Positions 45,051 to 53,798 of a DNA stretch of 64,000 nt are shown one piece after another (positions within the stretch are counted from its first letter, which is position 1; each line of letters begins with the position of its first letter). Under the pieces are notes generated by a model. It was given only the letters and a program-made list of their open reading frames with translations. It was not told where the DNA came from and ran no database searches. The position numbers and the translations under genes were made by a program. The DNA lies in NCBI GenBank assembly GCA_951813525.2, contig CATOTJ020000003.1, positions 248,001-312,000 on the forward strand, read 5' to 3'. The stretch is from Thermohalobaculum sp951813525 (lineage in GTDB: Bacteria > Pseudomonadota > Alphaproteobacteria > Rhodobacterales > Rhodobacteraceae).

Positions 45051-45899
45051 TCAGAGCCACCGGCCCTGGATCACGCGGCGGTAAATGCGGTCAAAGAAGC
45101 CACTTTCCGACCGCTCCGGACGCAGATCGCGCGATGTCAGCAGGGCAAACGACGCGGCATACCAGTCAGACCCGACAAAGTTCTCGCCCAGCACGGCAGC
45201 AGCAGTCTGCGCCTCGCGCTGCAATCCCAGCGACAGGTACGACTCGACCATGCGGTGCAGAGCCTCCGGGACATGGCTGGTGGTCTGATAGTCCTTGATG
45301 ACCAATTTGAAGCGGTTCGTGGCCGCGATATGGTGGCCGCGCTTGAGATAGTAACGCCCGATCGTCATTTCCTTGCCCGCCAGGTGATCGCGGGTCAGGT
45401 CGATTTTCAACTGCGCATCCCGGGCAAAATCTGACTGCGGATACCGGCGCACCACTTCGGTCAGCTCTTTGAGCGCGGACCGGGTTGTCGCCTGGTCGCG
45501 GCCAACATCGACAATGTTGTCGTAATAGGTCAGCGCGATGAGATGCTGGGCATAGGCCGCATCCTTGTCGGTCGGATAAAGGTCCAGATACCGCCGCGCC
45601 GATGACCGCGCCGCACCATATTCGCGGGCCTGATAGGAAGCGAATGCCGAGTTGATCATCGCGCGTTTGGCAAGCTGAGAGAACGGGTAAAGCCGCTCGA
45701 CCTCATCATACATATTCGCAGCGGCCGCCGGTTCACCGTCGGCCATCAAGCTTTCAGCTGCCGCATAGATCTCACTGGCCGAGCGATCCTCGATTTCAGG
45801 TTCGCTGCTCTCAAAAACGCTGCCGATGCTTTCGCATCCTGCCACCGAGAATGCCAGCAGCGCCATGCCAGCCATTCTGAGCCCGATCCGTCCGATCAT
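45051..45899 (-). CDS. bamD: Outer membrane assembly lipoprotein BamD
   Basis: 282 residues. A lipoprotein signal ends in the lipobox LLAFSVAGCES, so the cysteine is lipidated. TPR-like repeats follow: ASEIYAAAESLMADGEPAAA, RYPQSDFARDAQLKIDLTRD and KELTEVVRRYPQSDFARDAQ. BamD is the essential TPR lipoprotein of the BAM complex, inserting beta-barrels into the outer membrane. ATG 45899 is chosen as the start just before the signal. It lies between lpxC and recN, a common alphaproteobacterial order. Confidence 0.92.
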   Translation of the reverse strand: MIGRIGLRMAGMALLAFSVAGCESIGSVFESSEPEIEDRSASEIYAAAESLMADGEPAAAANMYDEVERLYPFSQLAKRAMINSAFASYQAREYGAARSSARRYLDLYPTDKDAAYAQHLIALTYYDNIVDVGRDQATTRSALKELTEVVRRYPQSDFARDAQLKIDLTRDHLAGKEMTIGRYYLKRGHHIAATNRFKLVIKDYQTTSHVPEALHRMVESYLSLGLQREAQTAAAVLGENFVGSDWYAASFALLTSRDLRPERSESGFFDRIYRRVIQGRWL

Positions 45900-45969
45900 G
45901 CTAAGTCTCCGGAAATCCACCCGCCTGCCGCGGTTCTACGCCTCGGGCGCACCTTATTCGCGATGAACG

Positions 45970-45993
45970 GGAAGGGAAAGGGCCGAAGGCCCT
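45970..45993 (-). terminator. Probable terminator after lpxC
   Basis: On the minus strand AGGGCC-TTC-GGCCCT (45979-45993) forms a 6-bp stem and is followed by TTCCCTTCC. The tract is pyrimidine-rich but not a pure T-run. It lies about 10 bases after the lpxC stop, so it may only partly stop transcription before bamD. Confidence 0.55.
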
Positions 45994-46002
45994 AATGGGC
46001 GG

Positions 46003-46923
46003 TCAGACTGCCAGTTCTTCGGCATCGCCAACCGGCTGGCGCACCGGCAGTTCGCCGCCCAGGCCCTGTTCCGGCGACATCACGTCCCACGCCCAGGCAT
46101 CCGGTTGCGCGAACAATGCGTGCAGCAACAGGTTCGTCATCTCGTGACCGGCCTTGTCGCCGCTATACCGTCCGATGATCGGGGCGCCTGCCAATGCCAG
46201 ATCGCCGATGGCGTCCAGCATTTTGTGGCGCACGAACTCGTCCGGCCGGCGCAAACCTTCCGGGTTCAGGACACGGCCCTGATCGACAACGATGGCGTTC
46301 GTCAAGTTGCCGCCCCGCGCCAAACCGGCTGCGCGCAACATCTCGACCTCGGCCAGATGGCCAAAAGTGCGGCAATCGCTCAACTCGTCGACAAAGGCAC
46401 CGTTGACCAGCGCCATTTCGTTGTTCTGGATACCAATCGCGCGATCGTCGAAGTCGATCCTGAACGACATTTCGAACCGGGCGGCGGGCGCCAGTTCGGC
46501 AAAGCGGCCTTCGGATTCAACCGATACTGTGCGCAGAATGCGGATCGCGGCCAATGGCTCGCCGTTCGAGACGACACCCGTGGTAACGAACGCATCGACA
46601 AAGCCTGCCGACGATCCGTCCATGATCGGAACTTCCGGGCCGTCGAGCTCGACCAGAGCATCGGAGATCCCGCAGCCAGCCAATGCGGCCATCAGATGTT
46701 CGACCGTTCCGACCGAGACACCGGCCTCGTTCGTCAACTTCGTGCAAAGGCGGGTATCGGATACCAGATCGAACCGTGCAGGGATGCGCCCATTGGCAAC
46801 ATCCGAGCGGTAAAAGACGATACCATGTCCGGCCGAAGCGGGCGTGACGGTCAAGTGGGCAGATTGCCCGCCGTGCAAACCTGTCCCTTGAAACTCCACC
46901 GGCGCTGAAAGCGTTCTGCGCAT
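46003..46923 (-). CDS. lpxC: UDP-3-O-acyl-N-acetylglucosamine deacetylase LpxC
   Basis: 306 residues, the committed step of lipid A synthesis; a cytoplasmic zinc enzyme. The N-terminal FQGTGLHGGQSAHLTVTPA is typical. Zinc ligands are in VGTVEHLMAALAGCGISDA and DEFVRHKMLDAIGDLALAG, and the catalytic histidine is in KAGHEMTNLLLHALFA. ATG 46923 gives the normal family length and has AGGG upstream; in-frame ATGs at 46968 and 47001 would add a non-conserved leader. It lies after ftsZ but is separated from it by a terminator. Confidence 0.94.
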   Translation of the reverse strand: MRRTLSAPVEFQGTGLHGGQSAHLTVTPASAGHGIVFYRSDVANGRIPARFDLVSDTRLCTKLTNEAGVSVGTVEHLMAALAGCGISDALVELDGPEVPIMDGSSAGFVDAFVTTGVVSNGEPLAAIRILRTVSVESEGRFAELAPAARFEMSFRIDFDDRAIGIQNNEMALVNGAFVDELSDCRTFGHLAEVEMLRAAGLARGGNLTNAIVVDQGRVLNPEGLRRPDEFVRHKMLDAIGDLALAGAPIIGRYSGDKAGHEMTNLLLHALFAQPDAWAWDVMSPEQGLGGELPVRQPVGDAEELAV

Positions 46924-47212
46924 ATTCCCTGTCACCTGTCCCAGCGCCAACCCCGCCCCCAAAGTCATCCGGTCACACTGCTCGCGGATCGATAGGCGCA
47001 TGTCTTCATACGTAATGTTGCTTAATCTCTACAATTCCTCGGCGACCCGCTCAATTCACTGTTTATGACGCTTTGCAACATGACCGGCGTATCAGGCGCC
47101 AAAACAGCCACTGCGCTCGCGAAAGGTTGTATTCGCCGCCTGCGGTCGATCTTCGTTACGTTTGCTGGCGCGATCCGCCGACCCGGCCTGGCACTACAGT
47201 CTCGCTGCACTG

Positions 47213-47245
47213 CACAAAAGAAGGGCCGCCCCATTGGGACGGCCC
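47213..47245 (-). terminator. Rho-independent terminator after ftsZ
   Basis: On the minus strand GGGCCGTCCC (47236-47245) pairs with GGGGCGGCCC (47223-47232 side), one mismatch region in the middle, followed by TTCTTTTGT. It sits 25 bases after the ftsZ stop and should separate the dcw transcript from lpxC. Confidence 0.75.
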
Positions 47246-47269
47246 GGTCAGTGTCGCGATGTCCCGCCT

Positions 47270-49048
47270 TCAGTTTGCCTGGCGGCGCAGGAAAGCAGGG
47301 ATTTCGTTGGCGTCATCTTCCGCTTCCGGCGCCGCCGGTTCGCGCCGCACCGTTTCCGCCGGGGGGGAGTTTCCGGCCACCCGATGGATCAGCTTGTTGA
47401 TGGTGAACAGCCCGCCACGGCCGGATTCCGCCGCAGGCTGCTGCGGCGCCGGTGTTGCTGGCATTGCTTCAGTCGCCATGGACCCTTCATCCAGATCGAA
47501 CAGTGCGGGGTCATCAACGATCTGGGCCGGGTCAGGCGTTTGCGCCTTGTCGCGTGCTGCCCGCGCGGCCAGGGCGCGCTGACGGACTTCGTCGGCACGC
47601 GCCCGAATGTCGTTGGGTGCTGGCGCAGTGGCATAGCGTTGCTCCGCCGCTGTCGGACGTGGGGCGGGTTCGGCCTGCGGGCGCGCGGCAGGCGCCCGGG
47701 CAGCGGGTGAAGTGGCCGCGGGTGCAGCAGCGGCAGGCACACGGGCGGGTTGGCGAACCGGTTCCTGGTCGCCAAATCGCGGATCCTTTTCCATGGTTCC
47801 GTCTTCTGCCGCCGGTTCTTCGGTCACCTCTTCCGCACGCAGCTCTTCAGCGCACGGTTCGGTCGCAATTGGCTGCTCGACCACCGCTTCGGCAGCCATC
47901 GGCTCTCTTGCGACTGCAACGTCTGCTTCGGCAACCTCAGGCTCGGCCTCGATCTCCTCCGGTTCCGCCCCGGCAGGCGCTTCTTCGACACGGCGGCCGC
48001 GAATGGCCGTTACAATATCCGGGTCGGTTTCGACCGGTTTGCGGCGCAACGGCTCGCCCATTGGCGGGCGCGCCGCGGCGGCTTCGGCATCGATGCCGGT
48101 TGCAACGACCGAAACCCGCATTTTGCCTTCCAGGTCCGGATCGATCGCCGAGCCGAACTTGATCATTGCGTTGGGGTCGACTTCTTCCTTGATGCGGTTG
48201 GCCGCTTCGTCCATCTCGAACAATGTCAGATCGTAGCCACCGGTAATGTTGATCAACACCCCCTTGGCACCCTTCAGGCTGACCTCGTCCAGCAACGGGT
48301 TGGCGATGGCCTTCTCGGCGGCGTCGATGGCGCGGGTTTCGCCCTCGGCCTCGCCGGTGCCCATCATGGCCTTGCCCATCTCTTCCATCACCGACCGGAC
48401 ATCGGCGAAATCCAGGTTGATCATACCTGGCCGCACCATCAGGTCGGTCACGCCCTGCACGCCCTGATAAAGGACGTCGTCGGCCATCTGGAAGGCTTCC
48501 ACGAAAGTGGTACGCTCCGAGGCCACCTGGAACAGGTTTTGGTTCGGGATCACGATCAGCGTATCGACCACGGCCTGCATCGCATCCAGACCGTTCTCGG
48601 CCACCGTCATGCGGCGCGTGCCTTCAAAGTGGAACGGCTTGGTGACAACGCCGACGGTCAGGATACCCATCTCGCGCGCAATCTTGGCGACAATCGGTGC
48701 CGCCCCTGTGCCGGTTCCACCACCCATTCCGGCGGTGATGAAACACATATGTGCATTTTCCAGCGCCGTAGCGATTTCGTCGATGGTTTCCTCGGCGGCC
48801 CGCTGGCCGACCTCGGGCTTGGACCCGGCCCCCAGGCCGCGGGTCACACCATCGCCCATCTGGATCGCGCGGGGCGCCAGGGTATTTTGCAATGCCTGCG
48901 CGTCGGTGTTCGCGGCGATGAAGTCGACACCTTCCAGAGCCTTCTGGATCATGTTGTTGACAGCGTTGCCGCCGGCTCCGCCGACGCCAAAGACTGTAAT
49001 GCGCGCCCGCAGGTCGTTTTCTTCAGGGCCTGCCAGATTCAGTGCCAT
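47270..49048 (-). CDS. ftsZ: Cell division protein FtsZ
   Basis: 592 residues, a tubulin-like GTPase forming the Z-ring. The GTP-binding signature is TAGMGGGTGTGAAPIVAKIA; the start is ITVFGVGGAGGNAVNNMI; the T7 loop is MINLDFADVRSVMEEMGKAM. After about residue 320 comes a linker of about 260 residues rich in E, A, P and Q, then the conserved C-terminal peptide DANEIPAFLRRQAN that binds FtsA and others. The linker is long even for alphaproteobacteria. GAGAGG precedes the ATG. A 259-base gap upstream probably holds its own promoter. Confidence 0.95.
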   Translation of the reverse strand: MALNLAGPEENDLRARITVFGVGGAGGNAVNNMIQKALEGVDFIAANTDAQALQNTLAPRAIQMGDGVTRGLGAGSKPEVGQRAAEETIDEIATALENAHMCFITAGMGGGTGTGAAPIVAKIAREMGILTVGVVTKPFHFEGTRRMTVAENGLDAMQAVVDTLIVIPNQNLFQVASERTTFVEAFQMADDVLYQGVQGVTDLMVRPGMINLDFADVRSVMEEMGKAMMGTGEAEGETRAIDAAEKAIANPLLDEVSLKGAKGVLINITGGYDLTLFEMDEAANRIKEEVDPNAMIKFGSAIDPDLEGKMRVSVVATGIDAEAAAARPPMGEPLRRKPVETDPDIVTAIRGRRVEEAPAGAEPEEIEAEPEVAEADVAVAREPMAAEAVVEQPIATEPCAEELRAEEVTEEPAAEDGTMEKDPRFGDQEPVRQPARVPAAAAPAATSPAARAPAARPQAEPAPRPTAAEQRYATAPAPNDIRARADEVRQRALAARAARDKAQTPDPAQIVDDPALFDLDEGSMATEAMPATPAPQQPAAESGRGGLFTINKLIHRVAGNSPPAETVRREPAAPEAEDDANEIPAFLRRQAN

Positions 49049-49307
49049 TGCTCGTGCCTCTCGCCATTTTTTCTTTTACTGCCTCGGGTTGTCCGGTTTT
49101 CTTCGCTTTTTAGTGGAACCGGATCTCTCTTTCTTGCGAGGAATCTAGCTGATTTTCATTGAATCGTCACGATTTTTCGCCCCCGAACGGCCATATTTTG
49201 TCGCCGCCCGGTTTGCATCGCCGAGATGTCGTAAATTTGTCTTGATGTGGCAGTTCGCCAGGCAGTGCTATCCCACCCGTTGAATCTTCAGGGGCAGAAG
49301 AACGCCG

Positions 49308-50651
49308 CTACCAGGCGCGACGCAGCCAGCGGAACATCTCGCCCGTCCGGCCCTTGGCGCCGCGCGGCGCTTCAAAGTCCCAAAGCTCGTCATGGGGATG
49401 CAGCGCATAGATCGCCAGCCCGACGGCAGCCGCGAAATCGGGGCCGGACAACGATTGCGGCAGACCCGCGATGCGCAGCGGCCGCCCGATCCGGGGACGG
49501 CGCCCCAGAATACGCGCGACCAGTTCGTCAATGCCCTGCGTCTGGCAAACGGCACCGGTCAGGACCAGACCGGACCCCGGCATCTCGCCGATACCGATCT
49601 CGTCCAGGCGGGCCCGCAACATCAGCAGGATTTCCTCGATCCGCGGGCGGATCACGCCGATCAACATTCCGCGGCTGATCTGACGGCGTTCCGGCAGATC
49701 TTCCTCGCCCAGCTTGGGGGCATCGATCATCTCGCGGTCATCGACGCCGGTTGAAATCACGCCGCCCTGCAGCGTTTTAATCCGCTCGGCCGTCGACTGG
49801 CTCATCATCAAACCGGCGGCAATGTCGTTGGTGACATTGACGCCGCCATACCGGACCTGATCGATACAGACCAGATGATCGCGCAGGAAGATGCCTGCCG
49901 ACGTCGAACCGCCGCCCATATCGATACAGATGGCGCCAGCGCGCTGTTCATCTTCGACCAGCGCCGACATGGCCGATGCATAGGGCGCCGCAACGACGCC
50001 CGCCAGGTCCAGGTCACAACGGCGAATGCACTCCATCAGATCCGCCAGGGGCTTGCGATCCACTGTCACAACATGCAGCGCGACCGACAGTTTCCGGGCC
50101 ATCATGCCGCGCGGATCGGTGATGCCGGACTGATAATCGACGGTGATCTCGCAAGGCTGCGCATGCAGGATCTGCCGGTCCGGGCCGACCTCTGGTGTCG
50201 GACAGGCGGCCAGCACCTGCGACAGGTCCTGATCCGTAATCTGCCCGGTTTCGGTCTCGATTTCAGCCTCGGTCATATGGCTGGCCGGGCGGCCGCCAGA
50301 GAACGAGACAATCACATGATCGACCCGCTCGACCCGGGGGGCTGCCATCTTCTCGGCATTCAACAGCGCCAGCCGGATGGCCCGGCAGACCTCCTCCATG
50401 TCGACAATCTCTCCGCGCCGGATGCCGCGCGACTGTACGGTCCGCGCACCGGCCACCTCGACAGCGCCCAGCAAGGCGGTCCCGCGCTGCCCCTCGGCTT
50501 CGGCCTCGGCCATGCGGGCCTGATCGATGCGCAGCACCATGCAGGTGATCTTCGAGGACGCGATATCCAGAACGGCGATGCGCCCGCGCTTGTAGGCGCT
50601 CATCAGGCGCCCGCGCATGGACCGGAACATCTCGACATCTGCGAAGTTCAT
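49308..50651 (-). CDS. ftsA: Cell division protein FtsA
   Basis: 447 residues, an actin-like ATPase that tethers FtsZ to the membrane. The phosphate-1 loop is GRIAVLDIASSKITCMVLRI; SHMTEAEIETETGQITDQDL belongs to the SHS2 1C domain; AGAICIDMGGGSTSAGIFLR is the phosphate-2 loop; and ATAVGLAIYALHP is replaced here by FAAAVGLAIYALHP near the end. The C-terminal amphipathic helix is KGRTGEMFRWLRRAW. ATG 50651 overlaps the ftsQ stop by four bases. Confidence 0.93.
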   Translation of the reverse strand: MNFADVEMFRSMRGRLMSAYKRGRIAVLDIASSKITCMVLRIDQARMAEAEAEGQRGTALLGAVEVAGARTVQSRGIRRGEIVDMEEVCRAIRLALLNAEKMAAPRVERVDHVIVSFSGGRPASHMTEAEIETETGQITDQDLSQVLAACPTPEVGPDRQILHAQPCEITVDYQSGITDPRGMMARKLSVALHVVTVDRKPLADLMECIRRCDLDLAGVVAAPYASAMSALVEDEQRAGAICIDMGGGSTSAGIFLRDHLVCIDQVRYGGVNVTNDIAAGLMMSQSTAERIKTLQGGVISTGVDDREMIDAPKLGEEDLPERRQISRGMLIGVIRPRIEEILLMLRARLDEIGIGEMPGSGLVLTGAVCQTQGIDELVARILGRRPRIGRPLRIAGLPQSLSGPDFAAAVGLAIYALHPHDELWDFEAPRGAKGRTGEMFRWLRRAW

Positions 50652-51613
50652 GTCTCCTCCCCCGTGCCTTGGCGCAATCGATCCGTCAGCGGACGCAATT
50701 CCAACGCCCGCGGCGTCAGGCGCAGCGTCGGGCGTTCGGTCAGGCGCATGTCGATATGGCTGAGGCCTTTGTTCAGCAATTCCTCGCCCATGTGCCACGC
50801 CATGACCCGGGCCAGCGCGGCGGGCGCTTCTGCTTCCGGCAGCATGATCGTCATGTCGCGGTCCAGCGCCACGTTCCAGCGGCGTTGGCCGACACGGACA
50901 AAGGCGCGGATGCGCGGCTGCAGACCCGGGGCCGCAGCAATCAACTCCAGAGCCTCTGCAACCGCCTTGTTGGCATCCCGGCCAAGGATCAGGGGCAGAC
51001 GCGGATAATCGGCGCGCGCCAGCGCGGGGCCGACCTGAACGCCTTCGATATCCACCAGCCAAAGAGTGTCATCGCCGTCGCGCCACAGCGCATTCGGCAG
51101 ACGTTCGGTGACATGAATGTCCAATTGCCCATCGGTGGCCAGGGTCACGCGGGCGCGTTTGACCGCCGGCAATTTGTTCACAGCCGTCTTGGCCGCCGCC
51201 ACATCATAGTTCAGCGTCGAGGCACCGGACGGGATCGCCACCAATGCCTCGATTTCGGCTCGCAATTTCGGCGAAGCACCGGCGATGCGCGCACCGCGGA
51301 TTGCAAACTCGGGCCGTGCAGACAGCCGTTCGACAATCGCTGTGCGGGTTTCGGCGACAAAGGTATGAACACCGGGATCAGTGGCGCCGCGCACGACCAA
51401 CCCGCCGAGGATGGCCGCTGGCAGCACGACCAACACCATCCGCCGCACCCACTGCTTTTTCCAAAGCCGGGTCATCCGGAACGACAACCGCGACGGTCCT
51501 GGGCTGCGCACGGGATCTGCGCGCACCGCGGTGAAATCGAAACTCTGCTGCGCCGGTTTTTGCACCACCGCCCTGGGCGGCGCATCGACAGAGGGCGGGG
51601 TCACCTGTCGCAT
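50648..51613 (-). CDS. ftsQ: Cell division protein FtsQ
   Basis: 321 residues. A proline-rich cytoplasmic tail is followed by one membrane helix (MVLVVLPAAILGGLVV), then the POTRA domain (EFAIRGARIAGASPKLRAEI) and the beta domain (RARVTLATDGQLDIHVTERL, then PNALWRDGD). FtsQ links early and late division proteins in the periplasm. ATG 51613 overlaps the end of ddl by 13 bases and gives a normal length. Confidence 0.92.
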   Translation of the reverse strand: MRQVTPPSVDAPPRAVVQKPAQQSFDFTAVRADPVRSPGPSRLSFRMTRLWKKQWVRRMVLVVLPAAILGGLVVRGATDPGVHTFVAETRTAIVERLSARPEFAIRGARIAGASPKLRAEIEALVAIPSGASTLNYDVAAAKTAVNKLPAVKRARVTLATDGQLDIHVTERLPNALWRDGDDTLWLVDIEGVQVGPALARADYPRLPLILGRDANKAVAEALELIAAAPGLQPRIRAFVRVGQRRWNVALDRDMTIMLPEAEAPAALARVMAWHMGEELLNKGLSHIDMRLTERPTLRLTPRALELRPLTDRLRQGTGEET

Positions 51614-52515
51614 GACGCATCCTCGACCAACCAGGAACAAAGTTCTTCAAAGGACATGCCGACATGGCTGGCCTGCTCGGGCGCCAGCGAGGTCGGCGTC
51701 ATGCCGGGCTGGGTATTGGTCTCCAACAGCACCAGACCCTGGGTGCCTTTACTGTCGTCCCATCTGAAATCGGTCCTGCTGAGGCCGCGGCACCCCAGCG
51801 CCTCATGCGCGGTTTCGGCATAAGACAGACAGGCAGCACGGATTTCCTCCGGCACCTGGGCGGGCACCTCGTGGCGCGACCCGCCGGCTGAATACTTCGC
51901 GTGATAATCGTACCAGCCGGACGAAAAGATGTCTGTCACCTCCATCGCCTTGCCGCCCAGCACCGCCGTCGTCAGTTCGCGCCCGGGTACGTATCGCTCG
52001 ACCAGCAGCATGGCCGGGGCATCGTCCTCCAACCGCACTGGCGTATTCGCACTCTCCGACACGATATAGACGCCAACGGACGAACCCTCGTTGTAAGGCT
52101 TGACCACATAGGGCGGCGCCATCGGGTGCTCGGTCTGAACAGTATCGCGGTCGACAAGCAGCCCTTCGGCGGTTGGCAAGCCATGCGCCTCATAGACCGC
52201 CTTGGTACGCTGTTTGTCCATGGCCAGAGCCGAGGCGAGCACGCCTGAATGGGTATAGGGGATCTTCAGCCATTCCAGCATTCCCTGGACACAGCCATCC
52301 TCGCCCCACCGGCCATGCAGCGCGTTGAACACGACATCAGGACCGGCAGCCGCCAGATCCGCCGCCAGGCCGGAACCCGCATCGATCTCGGTTACGTCGT
52401 ATCCCGCGCGCCGCAGCGCCCCTGTGCATTCAGCGGCCGAGGCCAGCGAAACCTCTCGCTCGGCCGACAGACCGCCCTTCAGGACCACGACGCGGTTGAA
52501 TGTCCTGCTCGACAT
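51601..52515 (-). CDS. ddl: D-alanine--D-alanine ligase
   Basis: 304 residues, an ATP-grasp enzyme that makes D-Ala-D-Ala for the MurF step. The start is VVVLKGGLSAEREVSLASAA; the substrate loop is FNALHGRWGEDGCVQGMLEW; the ATP-grasp lysines are in YVVKPYNEGSSVGVYIVSES; and the metal site is LVLLETNTQPGMTPTSLAPE. ATG 52515 is taken over an upstream start at 52527. It sits between murB and ftsQ as usual. Confidence 0.94.
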   Translation of the reverse strand: MSSRTFNRVVVLKGGLSAEREVSLASAAECTGALRRAGYDVTEIDAGSGLAADLAAAGPDVVFNALHGRWGEDGCVQGMLEWLKIPYTHSGVLASALAMDKQRTKAVYEAHGLPTAEGLLVDRDTVQTEHPMAPPYVVKPYNEGSSVGVYIVSESANTPVRLEDDAPAMLLVERYVPGRELTTAVLGGKAMEVTDIFSSGWYDYHAKYSAGGSRHEVPAQVPEEIRAACLSYAETAHEALGCRGLSRTDFRWDDSKGTQGLVLLETNTQPGMTPTSLAPEQASHVGMSFEELCSWLVEDASCDR

Positions 52516-52572
52516 CCGCGTCCTCAACTATGTTCGACCCCCGGTTTATCCGAGTGATTCGCCACAACGGCA

Positions 52573-53514
52573 TCATTCGTGCCGCTGATCCTCCAGAAAT
52601 ACCCCGATGCGTTGTATTTCCCAAGTCAAATCGTGCCCGGAGGCAGATTTCACCCGTGCCCGCACCTCTTCACCAAGCATTTCCAGATCATGCGCCGTCG
52701 CATCGCCGGTGTTGACGAGAAAATTCGGATGTTTATTCGACATTTGCGCGCCGCCACGGCGCAGGCCGCGCCCTCCCGCATCGTCGATCAGCTTCCACGC
52801 TTTCAGGTCCACCGGATCGTCCGCGGCACCTGTCGACGAATATCCGGCCGGATTGCGGAATGTGGATCCGGCGGACCGGTCCTTGACCGGCTGGCTGTCT
52901 TCGCGGCGTTGAATATACTCGGCCATCAGGGCATCGCTGGCCCCGGGACCACCCGGCTTTCCGGCCAGTACAGCCTCCACTACGACGGCGCCGTCCGGCA
53001 GGTCCGAATTGCGATAATCGAACCCGATCTCGGCGCCCCCGATCTGCCGGATCTGGCCATCGCGGGTGACCATCGTAATGCTTTCGACGACATCCGCCGT
53101 GTAGGAGCCATAGCACCCGGCATTCATCCTGACGGCCCCGCCGATCGCGCCCGGAATTGTTCGCAGAAACTCCAACCCCGCGACCCCGGATTTCGCGGCC
53201 CTGATTGCCACATGGGCGTCAAGCGCCGCTGCGCCTGCACGTACACGGTCACCCTCGACCGCAATGGTGTTGAACCCGCGCCCCAACCGGATCGCGACCC
53301 CCGGCAGACCGCCATCGCGAATGATCAGATTGGACCCGACCCCCAGCGGTGTCACCGGTATGGCGGGATCCAATGCACCGAGAAATGCCGCCAGATCCTC
53401 GCGGTCCGCCGGTTGGAACAATACCTCTGCCGGACCGCCAACCCGCAGCCAGGTCAGATCGGCCAGCGGACGGGCGCGGTGCAACTTGCCGCGCACTTCA
53501 GGCAGGCGGATCAA
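52573..53514 (-). CDS. murB: UDP-N-acetylmuramate dehydrogenase MurB
   Basis: 313 residues, FAD enzyme reducing enolpyruvyl-UDP-GlcNAc to UDP-MurNAc. Landmarks are PLADLTWLRVGGPAEVLFQP, VTPLGVGSNLIIRDGGLPGV, GLEFLRTIPGAIGGAVRMNA (with the tyrosine-containing GCYGSYTADV next), SAGSTFRNPAG (catalytic serine) and GAQMSNKHPNFLVNTG. I place the start at TTG 53514, which overlaps the stop of the preceding small gene as TTGA; no ATG or GTG fits the family start. Confidence 0.92.
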   Translation of the reverse strand: MIRLPEVRGKLHRARPLADLTWLRVGGPAEVLFQPADREDLAAFLGALDPAIPVTPLGVGSNLIIRDGGLPGVAIRLGRGFNTIAVEGDRVRAGAAALDAHVAIRAAKSGVAGLEFLRTIPGAIGGAVRMNAGCYGSYTADVVESITMVTRDGQIRQIGGAEIGFDYRNSDLPDGAVVVEAVLAGKPGGPGASDALMAEYIQRREDSQPVKDRSAGSTFRNPAGYSSTGAADDPVDLKAWKLIDDAGGRGLRRGGAQMSNKHPNFLVNTGDATAHDLEMLGEEVRARVKSASGHDLTWEIQRIGVFLEDQRHE

Positions 53515-53795
53515 CGCGGCCGCTCGGTCGGCAACGGGGCGCGCACCGGCGCGGCGCCTGTCTTGCCCGGTGTCACAACAGCCGCCTTGTCGGTCGCGGG
53601 TCCTGAAAAGAAGTTCGCGCCGTGAAACCAAACCACGCCCACCAACAGCACAATCAGCATGATTGGTGAAAACAGGAACAGCATCCGCATCGCCAACCGG
53701 ACAAAAAAGCCGACAAACGGGATCTGGCGCAGCATCATTGTCGCCAGGAACAGCAGCGCCGCTCCAACCGCAATGTTCTGCGCAATCGCCTGCAT
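53511..53795 (-). CDS. Small membrane protein between murC and murB
   Basis: 94 residues with two hydrophobic segments: IAVGAALLFLATMMLRQIPF and MLFLFSPIMLIVLLVGVVWF, then a proline/alanine-rich tail ending in LPTERPR. I do not recognise the family. Rhodobacterales dcw clusters often carry a small DUF2484 protein at this place, but the sequence does not look like what I recall of it. It lies three bases after the murC stop and overlaps murB by four, so it is co-translated with them. Confidence 0.75.
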   Translation of the reverse strand: MQAIAQNIAVGAALLFLATMMLRQIPFVGFFVRLAMRMLFLFSPIMLIVLLVGVVWFHGANFFSGPATDKAAVVTPGKTGAAPVRAPLPTERPR

Positions 53796-53798
53796 GAC

